DNA of 50,640 nucleotides from positions 1 through 50,640 of the forward strand of contig CAZDKL010000009.1 of assembly GCA_964506185.1 (NCBI GenBank), in the 5' to 3' direction. The first letter of the stretch is position 1, and each line of letters opens with the position of its first letter. Source of the stretch: UBA2144 sp964506185 (GTDB taxonomy: Bacteria > Patescibacteriota > Gracilibacteria > Peribacterales > Peribacteraceae). A model generated the notes under the pieces. The model was not told where the DNA came from and searched no databases. It saw only the letters and a program-made list of their open reading frames with translations. Made by a program: the position numbers and the translations under genes. Below are positions 1 to 8,001 of this stretch, in pieces.

Positions 1-52
1 CGATTCTCAACTTCCCACTCATTTGCAGTACTCCCATGGCCATGGCCGCCAT
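1..52 (-). CDS. 5' end of an unidentified gene, cut by the window edge
   Basis: A frame reads leftwards from ATG at 52 off the window edge and begins MAAMAMGVLQMSGKL. In-frame ATGs at 43 and 37 are alternative starts. Only 17 codons are visible, so no family can be named. The gene sits about 50 nt downstream of a strong extended -10 on the same strand, which is the main reason to list it. Confidence 0.25.
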   Translation of the reverse strand, partial: MAAMAMGVLQMSGKLRI

Positions 53-101
53 CGTATCTTTGATTTCTATTTATGTTTGCAAAGCTATTTGACACAATAT
101 A

Positions 102-110
102 ATTATACCA
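102..110 (-). promoter_or_regulatory. extended -10 promoter element
   Basis: The minus strand reads TGGTATAAT at 110-102, a perfect extended -10. A transcript would start near 95 and carry a leader of about 43 nt before the ATG at 52. Confidence 0.45.
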
Positions 111-127
111 GATTTTATGCAATCTGG
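108..127. repeat. short inverted repeat
   Basis: CCAGATT (108-114) and AATCTGG (121-127) form a 7-bp hairpin with a 6-nt loop between the lipoprotein stop and the next -10 box. There is no clear U-tract, so terminator activity is uncertain. Confidence 0.35.
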
Positions 128-149
128 CTATACTCCAATAATACCTATT

Positions 150-554
150 CTAGGGGCATAATCTCGAAATTCTCTGTCTACACTTAATGGGGGTATAGAA
201 CTCACCTCTCTTGATTTTGTCACATAGTGCCGGTGTGCAGGTTTTGGCTGCCACCATAGATATGCATTTATTTCTCGGAGGATTTTTCTTTTCGGACAAA
301 TACCTCTCTCCTTGTACCTTTTTACAAATCTCTGGATCTTCCATCTCCACTGCGTAGTTTTGATAACAATGATCCTGCGGGTCTCCATGTTTTTCTGCAC
401 AAGGATCTATTATAACTGCGCCGGACGAAGAATCCGATTCTACTGAACCTGTCTCGGTTAGCGGTTGTTCCGAAACTGGAGGCTTCGATGGTTGAAGCAA
501 GCTGCATGAAGCCAGTAGGATTGAGAGCATCGAAACAGCAATTACGTTCTTCAT
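150..554 (-). CDS. small cysteine-rich lipoprotein
   Basis: Predicted 134-aa secreted lipoprotein. The N-terminus MKNVIAVSMLSILLASC is a type II signal peptide with lipobox L-L-A-S-C and lipidated Cys17. A Ser/Pro-rich linker follows, then a C-terminal half with about eight cysteines spaced like a small disulphide-bonded domain. I do not recognise the family. Start choice: the frame is open to 713, but a TGCTATCAT extended -10 (minus strand, near 571-563) lies just upstream of the ATG at 554, leaving a near-leaderless mRNA. An ATG at 563 overlaps the -10 itself and would put three residues in front of the signal peptide. Confidence 0.65.
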   Translation of the reverse strand: MKNVIAVSMLSILLASCSLLQPSKPPVSEQPLTETGSVESDSSSGAVIIDPCAEKHGDPQDHCYQNYAVEMEDPEICKKVQGERYLSEKKNPPRNKCISMVAAKTCTPALCDKIKRGEFYTPIKCRQRISRLCP

Positions 555-621
555 AGTGAACATGATAGCACATTTCTTTCTGTTCTTTTTTTTGTAACCA
601 AAAAAAATGAACCAAAAAAAA

Positions 622-745
622 GTTCCGCTCCTGTGATTGCTCGCGGAACAGCCCAAGCCAAATGCTCCACAGCAAAAATGATCCCCCTCCAACCTCCGCA
701 GGAGGTTGTCCACCGTAGACTCCCCGAAGGGGAGCGAAGGTGGAC
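622..745. repeat. cluster of GC-rich hairpins in a non-coding gap
   Basis: The roughly 670-bp gap between the lipoprotein and purF holds no convincing gene. It contains consecutive hairpins: GTTCCGC/GCGGAAC (622-628, 643-649), CAACCTCC/GGAGGTTG (690-697, 701-708), and GTCCACC/GGTGGAC (708-714, 739-745) enclosing CTCCCC/GGGGAG (720-725, 729-734). A further stem AACCGCTC/GAGCGGTT lies at 829-836/847-854. Frames crossing this segment are shadows. Confidence 0.6.
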
Positions 746-887
746 TCTAAACACAAACACCTCCTGACTACGGTTGGCAGACCACAAACCCCTCCACATT
801 TTTGCTACGCTCCGCATTTGGGGGCTGAAACCGCTCACAATCAAGGGAGCGGTTCCCACCCACTATTCTAATAACTAGCCACGAACC

Positions 888-1101
888 GGCAAACACACAC
901 CCGAACGAGGAGCCAGTAGTCATTTGTTGAATAGTGCGAGCAGATGGCGAGCGAGGCCTCAGACTCGACTCGTCTCTGCGAGCCAATGTCTGATTATGCA
1001 TGCGGTGCGACGAGTGAGCTGTGTTTGCCTTGATCTTTTTCTTTGCCTCTTTCTTTTTGTATCAAGATAAAAAGAAAGAGGGGTCTTTTAGTTATAAAAG
1101 A
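888..1101. repeat. structured intergenic element, copy A
   Basis: This element is bounded by GGCAAACACA (888-897) and its complement TGTGTTTGCC (1020-1029). A 13-bp stem follows (1046-1058 with 1069-1081, arm CCTCTTTCTTTTT), then a small hairpin TCTTTT/AAAAGA (1084-1089, 1096-1101). A second, diverged copy lies at 26071-26291 with the same order of parts. Shared words include CGAGGAGCCAGT, GCGAGCAGATG and CTCTGCGAGC. The long stem differs in sequence between the copies but stays paired in both. It lies about 130 bp upstream of purF. Confidence 0.75.
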
Positions 1102-1237
1102 AAGAACAATCCTCTTGCGGACCCTGAACTTATCTGTAGAATGTCTACGTGGAAGATCTCCCCTCTCCCATTATTTGGCCATTAGGACCTGGATCCTACT
1201 GGCTTGTCTTTTTATATAACTACTCCACCTCTGTCTA

Positions 1238-2740
1238 ATGTGTGGAGTAATGGCCGTCTCCGGGTTTCGAGATATTATCCAAGACCTATATGACGGACTA
1301 ATTATGCTCCAGCACAGAGGACAAGATGCAGCTGGAATTATCACATACAACAGCCAATTCCATCTTAAGAAAGCAAGCGGACTCGTAAGAGATGTATTTC
1401 ATGCAAAGTCTATTGAACGTCTGCGCGGAACGATGGGGATAGGACATGTAAGATACCCAACTGCAGGATGTTCGAGTGAGTTTGAAGCTCAGCCGTTCTT
1501 TATATCCACACCTTTTGGAATCGGCCTTGCTCATAATGGAAATCTTACAAATTGTCCTGAACTCCGTAAGCGCTTAATCGAAAAAGATTACAGACACCTT
1601 AATACGAACTCCGACTCGGAGATTCTTTTAAATGTATTTTCTGTTGCTCTCAGAAATCAAAAGCCAAAGGGCAAGCTAAGCCCTGATGATATTTTTGGAG
1701 CTGTAAGCAATGTGTTCCGCCAATGCAAAGGTGCATATTCAGCTGTTGCGCTAATTGGAGGACAAGGCATTGTCGGCTTCCGTGATCCTCACGGCATTCG
1801 CCCTCTCCAGCTTGGAAAAAGAAAGTATGGAATGAAGGAGGAATTCATTATTGCATCCGAGAACACTGCATTCAGAGGGCTTGATTTTGAATTTGTACGC
1901 GACATTGCCCCCGGCGAAGCTGTATTCATTGATACAAAGAATAAATTGCATACCAAGCAAATTAGAAAGGGCTACTTAAATCCCTGCATTTTCGAATGGG
2001 TTTACCTTGCTGCACCGGATTCAACAATTGATGGTGTTAATGTTTATAAAGCAAGAATTCGAATGGGTGAGTACCTTGCCAAGCAAGTTAAAGAATCCGG
2101 AGTTAAAATTGATACCGTTGTTCCTGTTCCGGAAACAGGTAGACCAATGGCTGCTGGAATAGCAGATAAACTCAAGATTAGATATCGCGAAGGCTTAATC
2201 AGAAACAGATATATCACTAGAACATTCATTATGCCGGGTCAGGACATTCGAAAACGATCACTCCACTTTAAGCTTCACCCAATTGAACTTGAGTTTAAGA
2301 ATAAGAATGTATTGCTGGTTGATGATTCAATAGTACGCGGTAACACAAGCAAAAAAATTGTTGCGCTTGTGAGAGAGGCTGGTGCAAAGAAAGTTTACTT
2401 CGCATCTACTGCTCCTCCAATTGTTTGCCCCGATCCATATGGGATTGACCTACCAACTAAAGAGGAATTGATTGCTTCCAATTTAACTCCAAAAGAAATT
2501 TCTAAGCACATAGGTGCCGATTGGGTGTTCTATGGAAAGATTGAGGATCTGCATAAGGCGGTTCAATATGGAAACAAAGATATTAAGAAGTTTTCCGAAG
2601 GTTGCTTCACATGCAAATACCCAACTCCCGAAGTTGATGCAAAGCTTCTTAAGTCACACGGTTACACGCGCAACAAAACCAGAGATAGATTCGTACATGA
2701 CCTTGATGATGATGCTACAAGATCTATGACACTCGTATGA
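1238..2740 (+). CDS. purF: amidophosphoribosyltransferase
   Basis: Catalyses the first committed step of purine synthesis in the cytoplasm: PRPP plus glutamine gives 5-phosphoribosylamine. The 500-aa protein starts MCGVMAVSGF, placing the nucleophilic Cys at position 2 for the N-terminal glutamine amidotransferase domain, with no propeptide. HRGQDAAG and the NGNL region fit this domain (about 1-240). The C-terminal half carries the PRPP-binding loop VLLVDDSIVRGNTSKK. Length is normal. The stop TGA overlaps the start of purD (ATGA), so the two are translationally coupled. No good Shine-Dalgarno is seen. A TATAAC-like box lies about 25 nt upstream of the ATG. Confidence 0.96.
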   Translation: MCGVMAVSGFRDIIQDLYDGLIMLQHRGQDAAGIITYNSQFHLKKASGLVRDVFHAKSIERLRGTMGIGHVRYPTAGCSSEFEAQPFFISTPFGIGLAHNGNLTNCPELRKRLIEKDYRHLNTNSDSEILLNVFSVALRNQKPKGKLSPDDIFGAVSNVFRQCKGAYSAVALIGGQGIVGFRDPHGIRPLQLGKRKYGMKEEFIIASENTAFRGLDFEFVRDIAPGEAVFIDTKNKLHTKQIRKGYLNPCIFEWVYLAAPDSTIDGVNVYKARIRMGEYLAKQVKESGVKIDTVVPVPETGRPMAAGIADKLKIRYREGLIRNRYITRTFIMPGQDIRKRSLHFKLHPIELEFKNKNVLLVDDSIVRGNTSKKIVALVREAGAKKVYFASTAPPIVCPDPYGIDLPTKEELIASNLTPKEISKHIGADWVFYGKIEDLHKAVQYGNKDIKKFSEGCFTCKYPTPEVDAKLLKSHGYTRNKTRDRFVHDLDDDATRSMTLV

Positions 2741-4092
2741 AAGTCCTACTTATATCATCCTCAGCCCGCGGACATTCTATCGCCGACGCTTTGTCACGAA
2801 GTCCGCAAAAGCCTGAGATTGTTTCTATTTGTCCCTCGACCAATCCTGGAATTAAGAAACTGTCAATTGAACAGCATGTAATGGATATTATGGATTTTGA
2901 AGGCATCTTAAAAATTGCCAAGGATTCTAAACCTGACTTTGCAATTATTGGACCCGAAGATCCAATTGGTGGCGGCCTTGCTGATGAACTTGAGAAGATT
3001 GGCATAAAGAGTGTTGCGCCAAAAAAATCTCTTGCACGCATAGAATCCAGCAAAGGATTTACCCGAGATCTACTTAGGAAATTCAACATTGATGCTAACC
3101 CCGACTTCAGAGTTTTTAGCTCTACGGACGACTCTTCTCTGAGTACATTTATTGAACAGGATTTGGGTGGCGAGTTTGTTGTTAAGTACGATGCCCTTAA
3201 AGGTGGCAAGGGAGTAAAGGTCAGCGGTGAGCATTTAAACTCTGTGGAAGAAGGAGTTGATTACGCAAAAGAGTGCATTGAGGAATGTGGCTCAGTTGTC
3301 ATTGAAGAGAAGCTGGTTGGTCCTGAATTTTCGTTAATCAGTTTCACATCTGGAAACAGAGTAATAGATACTCCAGCTATCCAAGATCACAAGAGAGCTT
3401 TTGAAGGAGACACAGGTCCAAACACCGGAGGTATGGGTACTTACTCTGATGCTGACCACTCACTACCATTCTTAGAGCAATCTGACATTGATCGTGCATC
3501 AGAAATTAATAAACTTGTAGCCGATGCTCTTCTAAAAGAATGCGGGGAGGGCTATGTTGGTTTCTTGTATGGAGGATTTATACTGACTATGACTGGAGTC
3601 AAGGTAATTGAATATAACTGCAGACTTGGAGATCCGGAAGCACTGAACATTATGCCACTTCTCGAATCTGACTTTGTTGCGCTCTGCCTTGGCATGCTTG
3701 ATGGAAGCTTGACTGAAGATATGGTCAGATTCACCAAAAAAGCAACAGTGTGTAAGTACATAACTCCTGAAAGTTATCCCGTAAGCAAAGATCAAAAAGG
3801 AGAATTGGTTACATTCCCTCCAGTCCCAACCGAAGCTGCCCTTTATTTCGGCGATATTTCTGAAGACGAGTCAGGAGCTCTTCATCTGGGAGGCTCTCGA
3901 ACTGCGGGGATCGTAGGTCTGGGAGCAACACTTTCAGAAGCACAGCAAGTCGCTCAGACATTCTGTGAACAAGTGACTGGCCCGGTTCGGTTTCGCTCTG
4001 ACATTGGTTCAGACGCTCTAATTCAGCAAAGAGTTCTTCAAGCGAATAAAATCCGTACAGAGAATCAGCACAATACGGCTCCTGCAGTGTAA
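2737..4092 (+). CDS. purD: phosphoribosylamine-glycine ligase
   Basis: ATP-grasp enzyme that joins glycine to the phosphoribosylamine made by PurF (the second purine step), so the ATGA-coupled purF-purD order puts consecutive enzymes together. The 451-aa protein has the N-terminal Rossmann-like region, the ATP-grasp core with KYDALKGGKGV (about residues 150-160), the family signature NTGGMGTYS, metal-binding EYNCRLGDPE, and a C-terminal VTGPVRFRSDIG segment typical of PurD. The last ~280 bp are also open on the opposite strand (see 3809-4312). The PurD tail matches the family, so this strand is certainly coding. Confidence 0.95.
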   Translation: MKVLLISSSARGHSIADALSRSPQKPEIVSICPSTNPGIKKLSIEQHVMDIMDFEGILKIAKDSKPDFAIIGPEDPIGGGLADELEKIGIKSVAPKKSLARIESSKGFTRDLLRKFNIDANPDFRVFSSTDDSSLSTFIEQDLGGEFVVKYDALKGGKGVKVSGEHLNSVEEGVDYAKECIEECGSVVIEEKLVGPEFSLISFTSGNRVIDTPAIQDHKRAFEGDTGPNTGGMGTYSDADHSLPFLEQSDIDRASEINKLVADALLKECGEGYVGFLYGGFILTMTGVKVIEYNCRLGDPEALNIMPLLESDFVALCLGMLDGSLTEDMVRFTKKATVCKYITPESYPVSKDQKGELVTFPPVPTEAALYFGDISEDESGALHLGGSRTAGIVGLGATLSEAQQVAQTFCEQVTGPVRFRSDIGSDALIQQRVLQANKIRTENQHNTAPAV

Positions 4093-4312
4093 CTGTAGTA
4101 TGCGATGGATTTGATCCGGCTTGATCGGAATATAGCAAATGCTTAACCTTAGCTAATTGCTCAGCACTTAGCCTATGTCTCTGTGCTTCCAATATTGCTA
4201 CAAAATCCGGCAAACTGTCTGATGATATTTTGCCATTAGAAAACCCATCTATCATCTGATCCAGTGTTTGTGGACGCCATTTATATTTTTCTTTCCTATT
4301 GCGTTCTGACAT
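3809..4312 (-). CDS. hypothetical protein, antisense-overlapping the purD end
   Basis: Predicted 167-aa charged, Leu-rich protein starting MSERNRKEKYKWRPQ, family not recognised. The first ~75 residues occupy the gap 4093-4312 and look like real coding sequence. The remainder runs antisense to the last 284 bp of purD. In favour: a TGTAGAAT box (minus strand, near 4331-4324) sits 11 nt before the ATG, back-to-back with the -10 of the transporter gene. Against: such a long convergent overlap is rare, and antisense reading frames of real genes are often open. The true gene may end sooner or be decaying. Confidence 0.4.
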   Translation of the reverse strand: MSERNRKEKYKWRPQTLDQMIDGFSNGKISSDSLPDFVAILEAQRHRLSAEQLAKVKHLLYSDQAGSNPSHTTVTLQEPYCADSLYGFYSLEELFAELERLNQCQSETEPGQSLVHRMSERLAVLLKVLLPDLRSPQFESLPDEELLTRLQKYRRNKGQLRLGLEGM

Positions 4313-4337
4313 AAGAGACAGGCATTCTACATATATG

Positions 4338-4343
4338 TATAAT
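4338..4343 (+). promoter_or_regulatory. -10 box for the BT1-type transporter
   Basis: TATAAT at 4338-4343 leaves 7 nt to the ATG at 4351, predicting a leaderless or nearly leaderless mRNA. A divergent -10-like TAGAAT lies on the other strand at 4329-4324. Confidence 0.55.
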
Positions 4344-4350
4344 CTTTTCA

Positions 4351-5679
4351 ATGAAAAGACCTGATTTAACCACAATATTGATTCCATTCGTCTATTTCAT
4401 AGCCGGAGCAACATCTCTTGCAGGAGTTGCCACTACTTTCTATTACAAGGAAGATTTGCAACTAACTATTGTGCAAGTGCAGATCCTGGCATCACTTGCA
4501 ATTATTCCATGGAGCATTAAACCGATTTATGGATTTTTGTCTGACCGACAGCCTATTTTTAAATTGAGGAGAAAGCCGTATCTCTTTATAGCAGGACTAT
4601 GTGGATCAGCTGGATATCTTTCGCTTGCAACATGGGTGACTAGTTTTAATGGAGCCCTCTTTTCAATTCTACTTTCCGGGCTTGGTTTTGCATTAGCTGA
4701 TGTTATTGTGGATGGAATTGTTGCCGAGAGAAGCAAGAGCCAAAAGGCTGCGGGGAAACTCCAAAGTATTTGCAGGGCAGCAATCATGTTTGGAGCATTG
4801 GCAGTCGCATACCTTTCCGGAATTCTTGTGGAAGCAATCGGCGCAAGAAATGTTTTCTTTGTTACGGCAACTCTCCCCTTGTTCACATGCCTACTGGCAA
4901 TCTTTATCGCAGAGTCAGCTGAGAAAATATCTAAGTTCTCTTTCAAGCAGACTTGGAGAGATTTAAAGAAAGGATTATCCCCTACTCTATTCTGGGCCGT
5001 ACTCTTTCTATTCATTTGGAGAGCAACACCTTCCAGTGGAGGAGCTCTAAGTTATTACATGATTGATGAACTTAAATTCAGTCCCGAATTTTTCGGCAGG
5101 CTTGCTATGATCAGTTACGGAATGGGAATCGTTGGTGTAATAATATTTAGAAAGTTCTTAATCTCGATACCCCTTAGAAAACTTTTCTTCTGGATTATTA
5201 TCGCTAGTGTAATTTTAAGCTTACCGACTTTAGGACTTGTGTACGGCTGGTACGAATACATTGGAGTTAGTGCGCGGTTCTTCGCAATGGCAGATACACT
5301 GATATCTGCTCCGCTTAGTGAGATCGCATTCCTTCCACTACTCGTACTTGCCGCAAGACTTTGTCCCAAGGGAATTGAAGCAACTATGTTTGCATTACTC
5401 GCATCAATAATGAACATTGGGCTCGCAGTTTCTGACCTTGGAGGAGCCTGGCTTGTATCAATTTTTGATGTTCATCAGGCAACTGAAACTCTGGCCGCTA
5501 ATTACACCCACTTAGATAAAGTTCTATGGATTGCAATCCTCTCCTCGTTCCTCCCAATGCCGCTTCTACTTAAACTACCTGACGTTAGAGTCAGTGAAGA
5601 AATGATTCCGGAGGCTGCACCTTCTGCAGAACAAAAAGTTGTTGATGTGGGGCAAGAAGACAAGCGAGAAATTGTATAA
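4351..5679 (+). CDS. BT1/folate-biopterin-type MFS transporter
   Basis: 442-aa inner-membrane carrier with about 12 hydrophobic segments. It resembles the BT1 (folate-biopterin transporter) branch of the major facilitator superfamily. The segment IKPIYGFLSDRQPIF followed by RRKPYL matches the conserved early loop, and LSYYMIDELKFSPEFFGRL matches the mid-protein motif of that family. Substrate cannot be told from sequence; a pteridine or folate-like compound is the family precedent. The C-terminal ~25 residues are a polar, Glu-rich cytoplasmic tail. The start at 4351 is fixed by the -10 box 7 nt upstream. Convergent with prfA, 37 bp apart. Confidence 0.8.
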   Translation: MKRPDLTTILIPFVYFIAGATSLAGVATTFYYKEDLQLTIVQVQILASLAIIPWSIKPIYGFLSDRQPIFKLRRKPYLFIAGLCGSAGYLSLATWVTSFNGALFSILLSGLGFALADVIVDGIVAERSKSQKAAGKLQSICRAAIMFGALAVAYLSGILVEAIGARNVFFVTATLPLFTCLLAIFIAESAEKISKFSFKQTWRDLKKGLSPTLFWAVLFLFIWRATPSSGGALSYYMIDELKFSPEFFGRLAMISYGMGIVGVIIFRKFLISIPLRKLFFWIIIASVILSLPTLGLVYGWYEYIGVSARFFAMADTLISAPLSEIAFLPLLVLAARLCPKGIEATMFALLASIMNIGLAVSDLGGAWLVSIFDVHQATETLAANYTHLDKVLWIAILSSFLPMPLLLKLPDVRVSEEMIPEAAPSAEQKVVDVGQEDKREIV

Positions 5680-5716
5680 ATAATTTATACTTGTACTAAT
5701 ATTTAAATCACTTCTT

Positions 5717-6775
5717 TTAGCTTGCCTCAGCCATTTTCTCCTCCTGCTCCTTTTCTTTGAGAGCTTCGATTATTCCACCTAAATTACCTTCCAGTATACC
5801 AGGAAGACCCGAGAAATTCTGTCCTATTCGATGGTCAGTAACTCTGTCCTGAGGATAGTTATAGGTTCTTATTTTTTCTGAACGGTCACCTGAGCCGACC
5901 TGTCCTGACCTCATATCCCCTCTTTCCTTTGCAAGACGCTCCTGCTCAGCCACATACAATCTGGATCTGAGTATACTCATGGCACGAGCTTTGTTTTTAT
6001 GCTGACTCTTTTCGTCCTGACAGCTGACTGTAATTCCAGTTGGCTCGTGAGTAATTCTGACTGCCGAATCAGTTGTATTCACAGACTGCCCACCTGGTCC
6101 ACTTGATCTAAAGACATCTACTCTGATGTCTTCGGGATTAATCTCCACATCAACTTCCTCCGCTTCCGGAAGTATCGCGACTGTGGCAGCAGACGTATGA
6201 AGTCTCCCCTTGCTCTCTGTTACAGGAACCCTCTGAACTCTGTGTACGCCTGATTCGAATTTGAGTAGTCCATAAGCTCCGGCTCCTTGTATTTCACAAA
6301 TAACCTCTTTAATTCCCCCACTGTCCGCATCAGCTTTGTTAAGCACCTGAAGTTTCCATCCTTGCTCTTCGGAAAAACGCAGATACATTCTCATTAGTTC
6401 TCCGGCAAAAAGTGCTGCTTCTTCTCCTCCTGTGCCAGCTCTGACTTCAAGGATAACGTTCTTATCATCATCCGGATCTTTTGGAACCAAAAATACTTTC
6501 ATCTCCTCCTCGATCTGAGTTTTCCTTTTGCTTGCTTCAGCCGCTTCCTCTTCAGCTAAAACTTTTAGCTCAGCATCATCACCGACTTCATCGACAGACG
6601 CAATTGCCTTCTCGCATTTTTCATACTCAGCAATCAACTTAATCAAAGGTTCAAGATCCGAAATCCTTTTTCCAATTACAGCAATCTTTTTGGGATTGCT
6701 TAAGACATCAGGATCCTGCATTTGTTTATGCAGATCAGCATATTCCTCGGCCAGTGCGCGGGCTTTATCAATCAT
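5717..6775 (-). CDS. prfA: peptide chain release factor 1
   Basis: Terminates translation at UAA/UAG by hydrolysing peptidyl-tRNA on the ribosome. The 352-aa protein has a coiled N-terminal domain, the codon-recognition tripeptide PVT (about residues 184-186, the RF1-type P-A/V-T rather than the RF2 SPF) and the catalytic GGQ (about 228-230) within SSGPGGQSVN. Length is typical. It lies 12 nt downstream of the membrane gene 6788-7870 on the same strand and is probably co-transcribed. The usual partner prmC is absent here. TGA stops elsewhere in the window mean an RF2 must be encoded outside it. Confidence 0.95.
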   Translation of the reverse strand: MIDKARALAEEYADLHKQMQDPDVLSNPKKIAVIGKRISDLEPLIKLIAEYEKCEKAIASVDEVGDDAELKVLAEEEAAEASKRKTQIEEEMKVFLVPKDPDDDKNVILEVRAGTGGEEAALFAGELMRMYLRFSEEQGWKLQVLNKADADSGGIKEVICEIQGAGAYGLLKFESGVHRVQRVPVTESKGRLHTSAATVAILPEAEEVDVEINPEDIRVDVFRSSGPGGQSVNTTDSAVRITHEPTGITVSCQDEKSQHKNKARAMSILRSRLYVAEQERLAKERGDMRSGQVGSGDRSEKIRTYNYPQDRVTDHRIGQNFSGLPGILEGNLGGIIEALKEKEQEEKMAEAS

Positions 6776-6787
6776 AACTTTGAAGCA

Positions 6788-7870
6788 TTAGTAATATACC
6801 TTTTGTCGATCATCTATATCGAACTCATAACAATGCTCATTTGCCGGATGGTCCCAGAACACATCGTAATCGTAAGTCCTTGGACCATCAAAGACAGCGC
6901 AAAGCTTGAAATGCGTATCATCCAAAACCTTATACAAGTACATCTCACCGGTTACAGGATCATCTATATTTAGCCTTCTGTTGCGCGCTCCTTCCACAAC
7001 GTATGTTAGAAGTTCCGGAAGCGGCTTGATCTGTTCTCTCCCTGCATCATGCGGCATTCCACCATACACAATCTGATACACCTCGCTTGAGATTGCCTTA
7101 AGATCTTCCACCCTTCTTTCATCAAACTTGCGGGACCTTTCCTGCATTGGAGATCCAATAATGAATGCCCCCCATACCAAAGCTACTACAACCGTAACTG
7201 ACGATAATACTAGGAATATTTTACGCATTCTTCTCGCCTCATTAGTTTTTGGTTCAAGCTTAAGGGACAGGAAAAAGAATGCAAAAGTTCCAACAGATAG
7301 ATACAAAATCACAAGTACCTTAAGAAGGAATCTGACCGAAAGCTCACCTTCAAGTAGATAGAACACAAGCGTGATCATTGTTCCAACAACTGCTGCTGAT
7401 GCAACCAGTAAGGTCAGATACGTAAGCCATCTTCGAATACCGCTGACTACACGTTCGGGATGTTCCAACATTTCTTTTGTGACATTTTTCTGCATCCAAA
7501 GAAGAAGCGGGAACGAAACTATGATCGCCGCCATTGATCTGCGAATGGATTCTAGTTCAAAATCCCCTCTTCTTGTTCCCTCTATCGCAACATCCGGGAA
7601 TAATCTGTGAATGTATGTGAAGAACAAAAATATCGAACTTATTAAAGTTGTATAAAGAAATCCGAATATAAGTAAATGGAAGAACGCTTCCCGCGCTCCA
7701 CCCGTATCATGTGGAAACGGAACGGGCATATCCAGCGCTTCTTCGGATAATGCGTGAATAACGTCTTTTTCCTTCCAGCCGTTTGCAATCAGCATCATTC
7801 TGATCGTGTTGTGGTCCAGGCCCTTATCGCGGGCATGAGCGATAAAATCTTGTAGTTTTGAGTCAGACAT
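6788..7870 (-). CDS. DUF5671-like polytopic membrane protein
   Basis: 360-aa protein of unknown function. The N-terminal ~45 residues look like a small helical domain (DFIAHARDKGLDHNTIR). About five transmembrane helices follow between residues 60 and 245, then a soluble C-terminal domain of ~110 residues rich in charged and aromatic residues (PRTYDYDVFWDHP) that probably faces outward. The architecture resembles DUF5671 proteins that I associate with candidate-phyla bacteria; this assignment is from memory. A TAGAAT box lies 9 nt before the ATG. It is the first gene of a probable two-gene unit with prfA. Confidence 0.65.
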   Translation of the reverse strand: MSDSKLQDFIAHARDKGLDHNTIRMMLIANGWKEKDVIHALSEEALDMPVPFPHDTGGAREAFFHLLIFGFLYTTLISSIFLFFTYIHRLFPDVAIEGTRRGDFELESIRRSMAAIIVSFPLLLWMQKNVTKEMLEHPERVVSGIRRWLTYLTLLVASAAVVGTMITLVFYLLEGELSVRFLLKVLVILYLSVGTFAFFFLSLKLEPKTNEARRMRKIFLVLSSVTVVVALVWGAFIIGSPMQERSRKFDERRVEDLKAISSEVYQIVYGGMPHDAGREQIKPLPELLTYVVEGARNRRLNIDDPVTGEMYLYKVLDDTHFKLCAVFDGPRTYDYDVFWDHPANEHCYEFDIDDRQKVYY

Positions 7871-7915
7871 AATAATTGTATTCTATACTCTACAATCCTT
7901 GGAGTCACACGTTAC

Positions 7916-7967
7916 TTCGTTATTTAGTTTCTTGGTATTTTGAGTAATTTTATTACGAAATAACGAA
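7916..7967. repeat. A/T-rich iterated inverted repeat
   Basis: TTCGTTATTT (7916-7925) is complementary to AAATAACGAA (7958-7967). The word AACGAAATAACG-like is repeated in near-tandem up to 7982. It fills the gap between the divergent membrane gene and mnmA. Confidence 0.5.
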
Positions 7968-8001
7968 TTAACGAAATAACGATCTGCTAAAGTAGCAATT
8001 A

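Noticed and set aside
551..1001. Several open frames in the gap upstream of purF
   Set aside because: They cross palindromic hairpins and the two-copy element and have no plausible protein composition or start signals.
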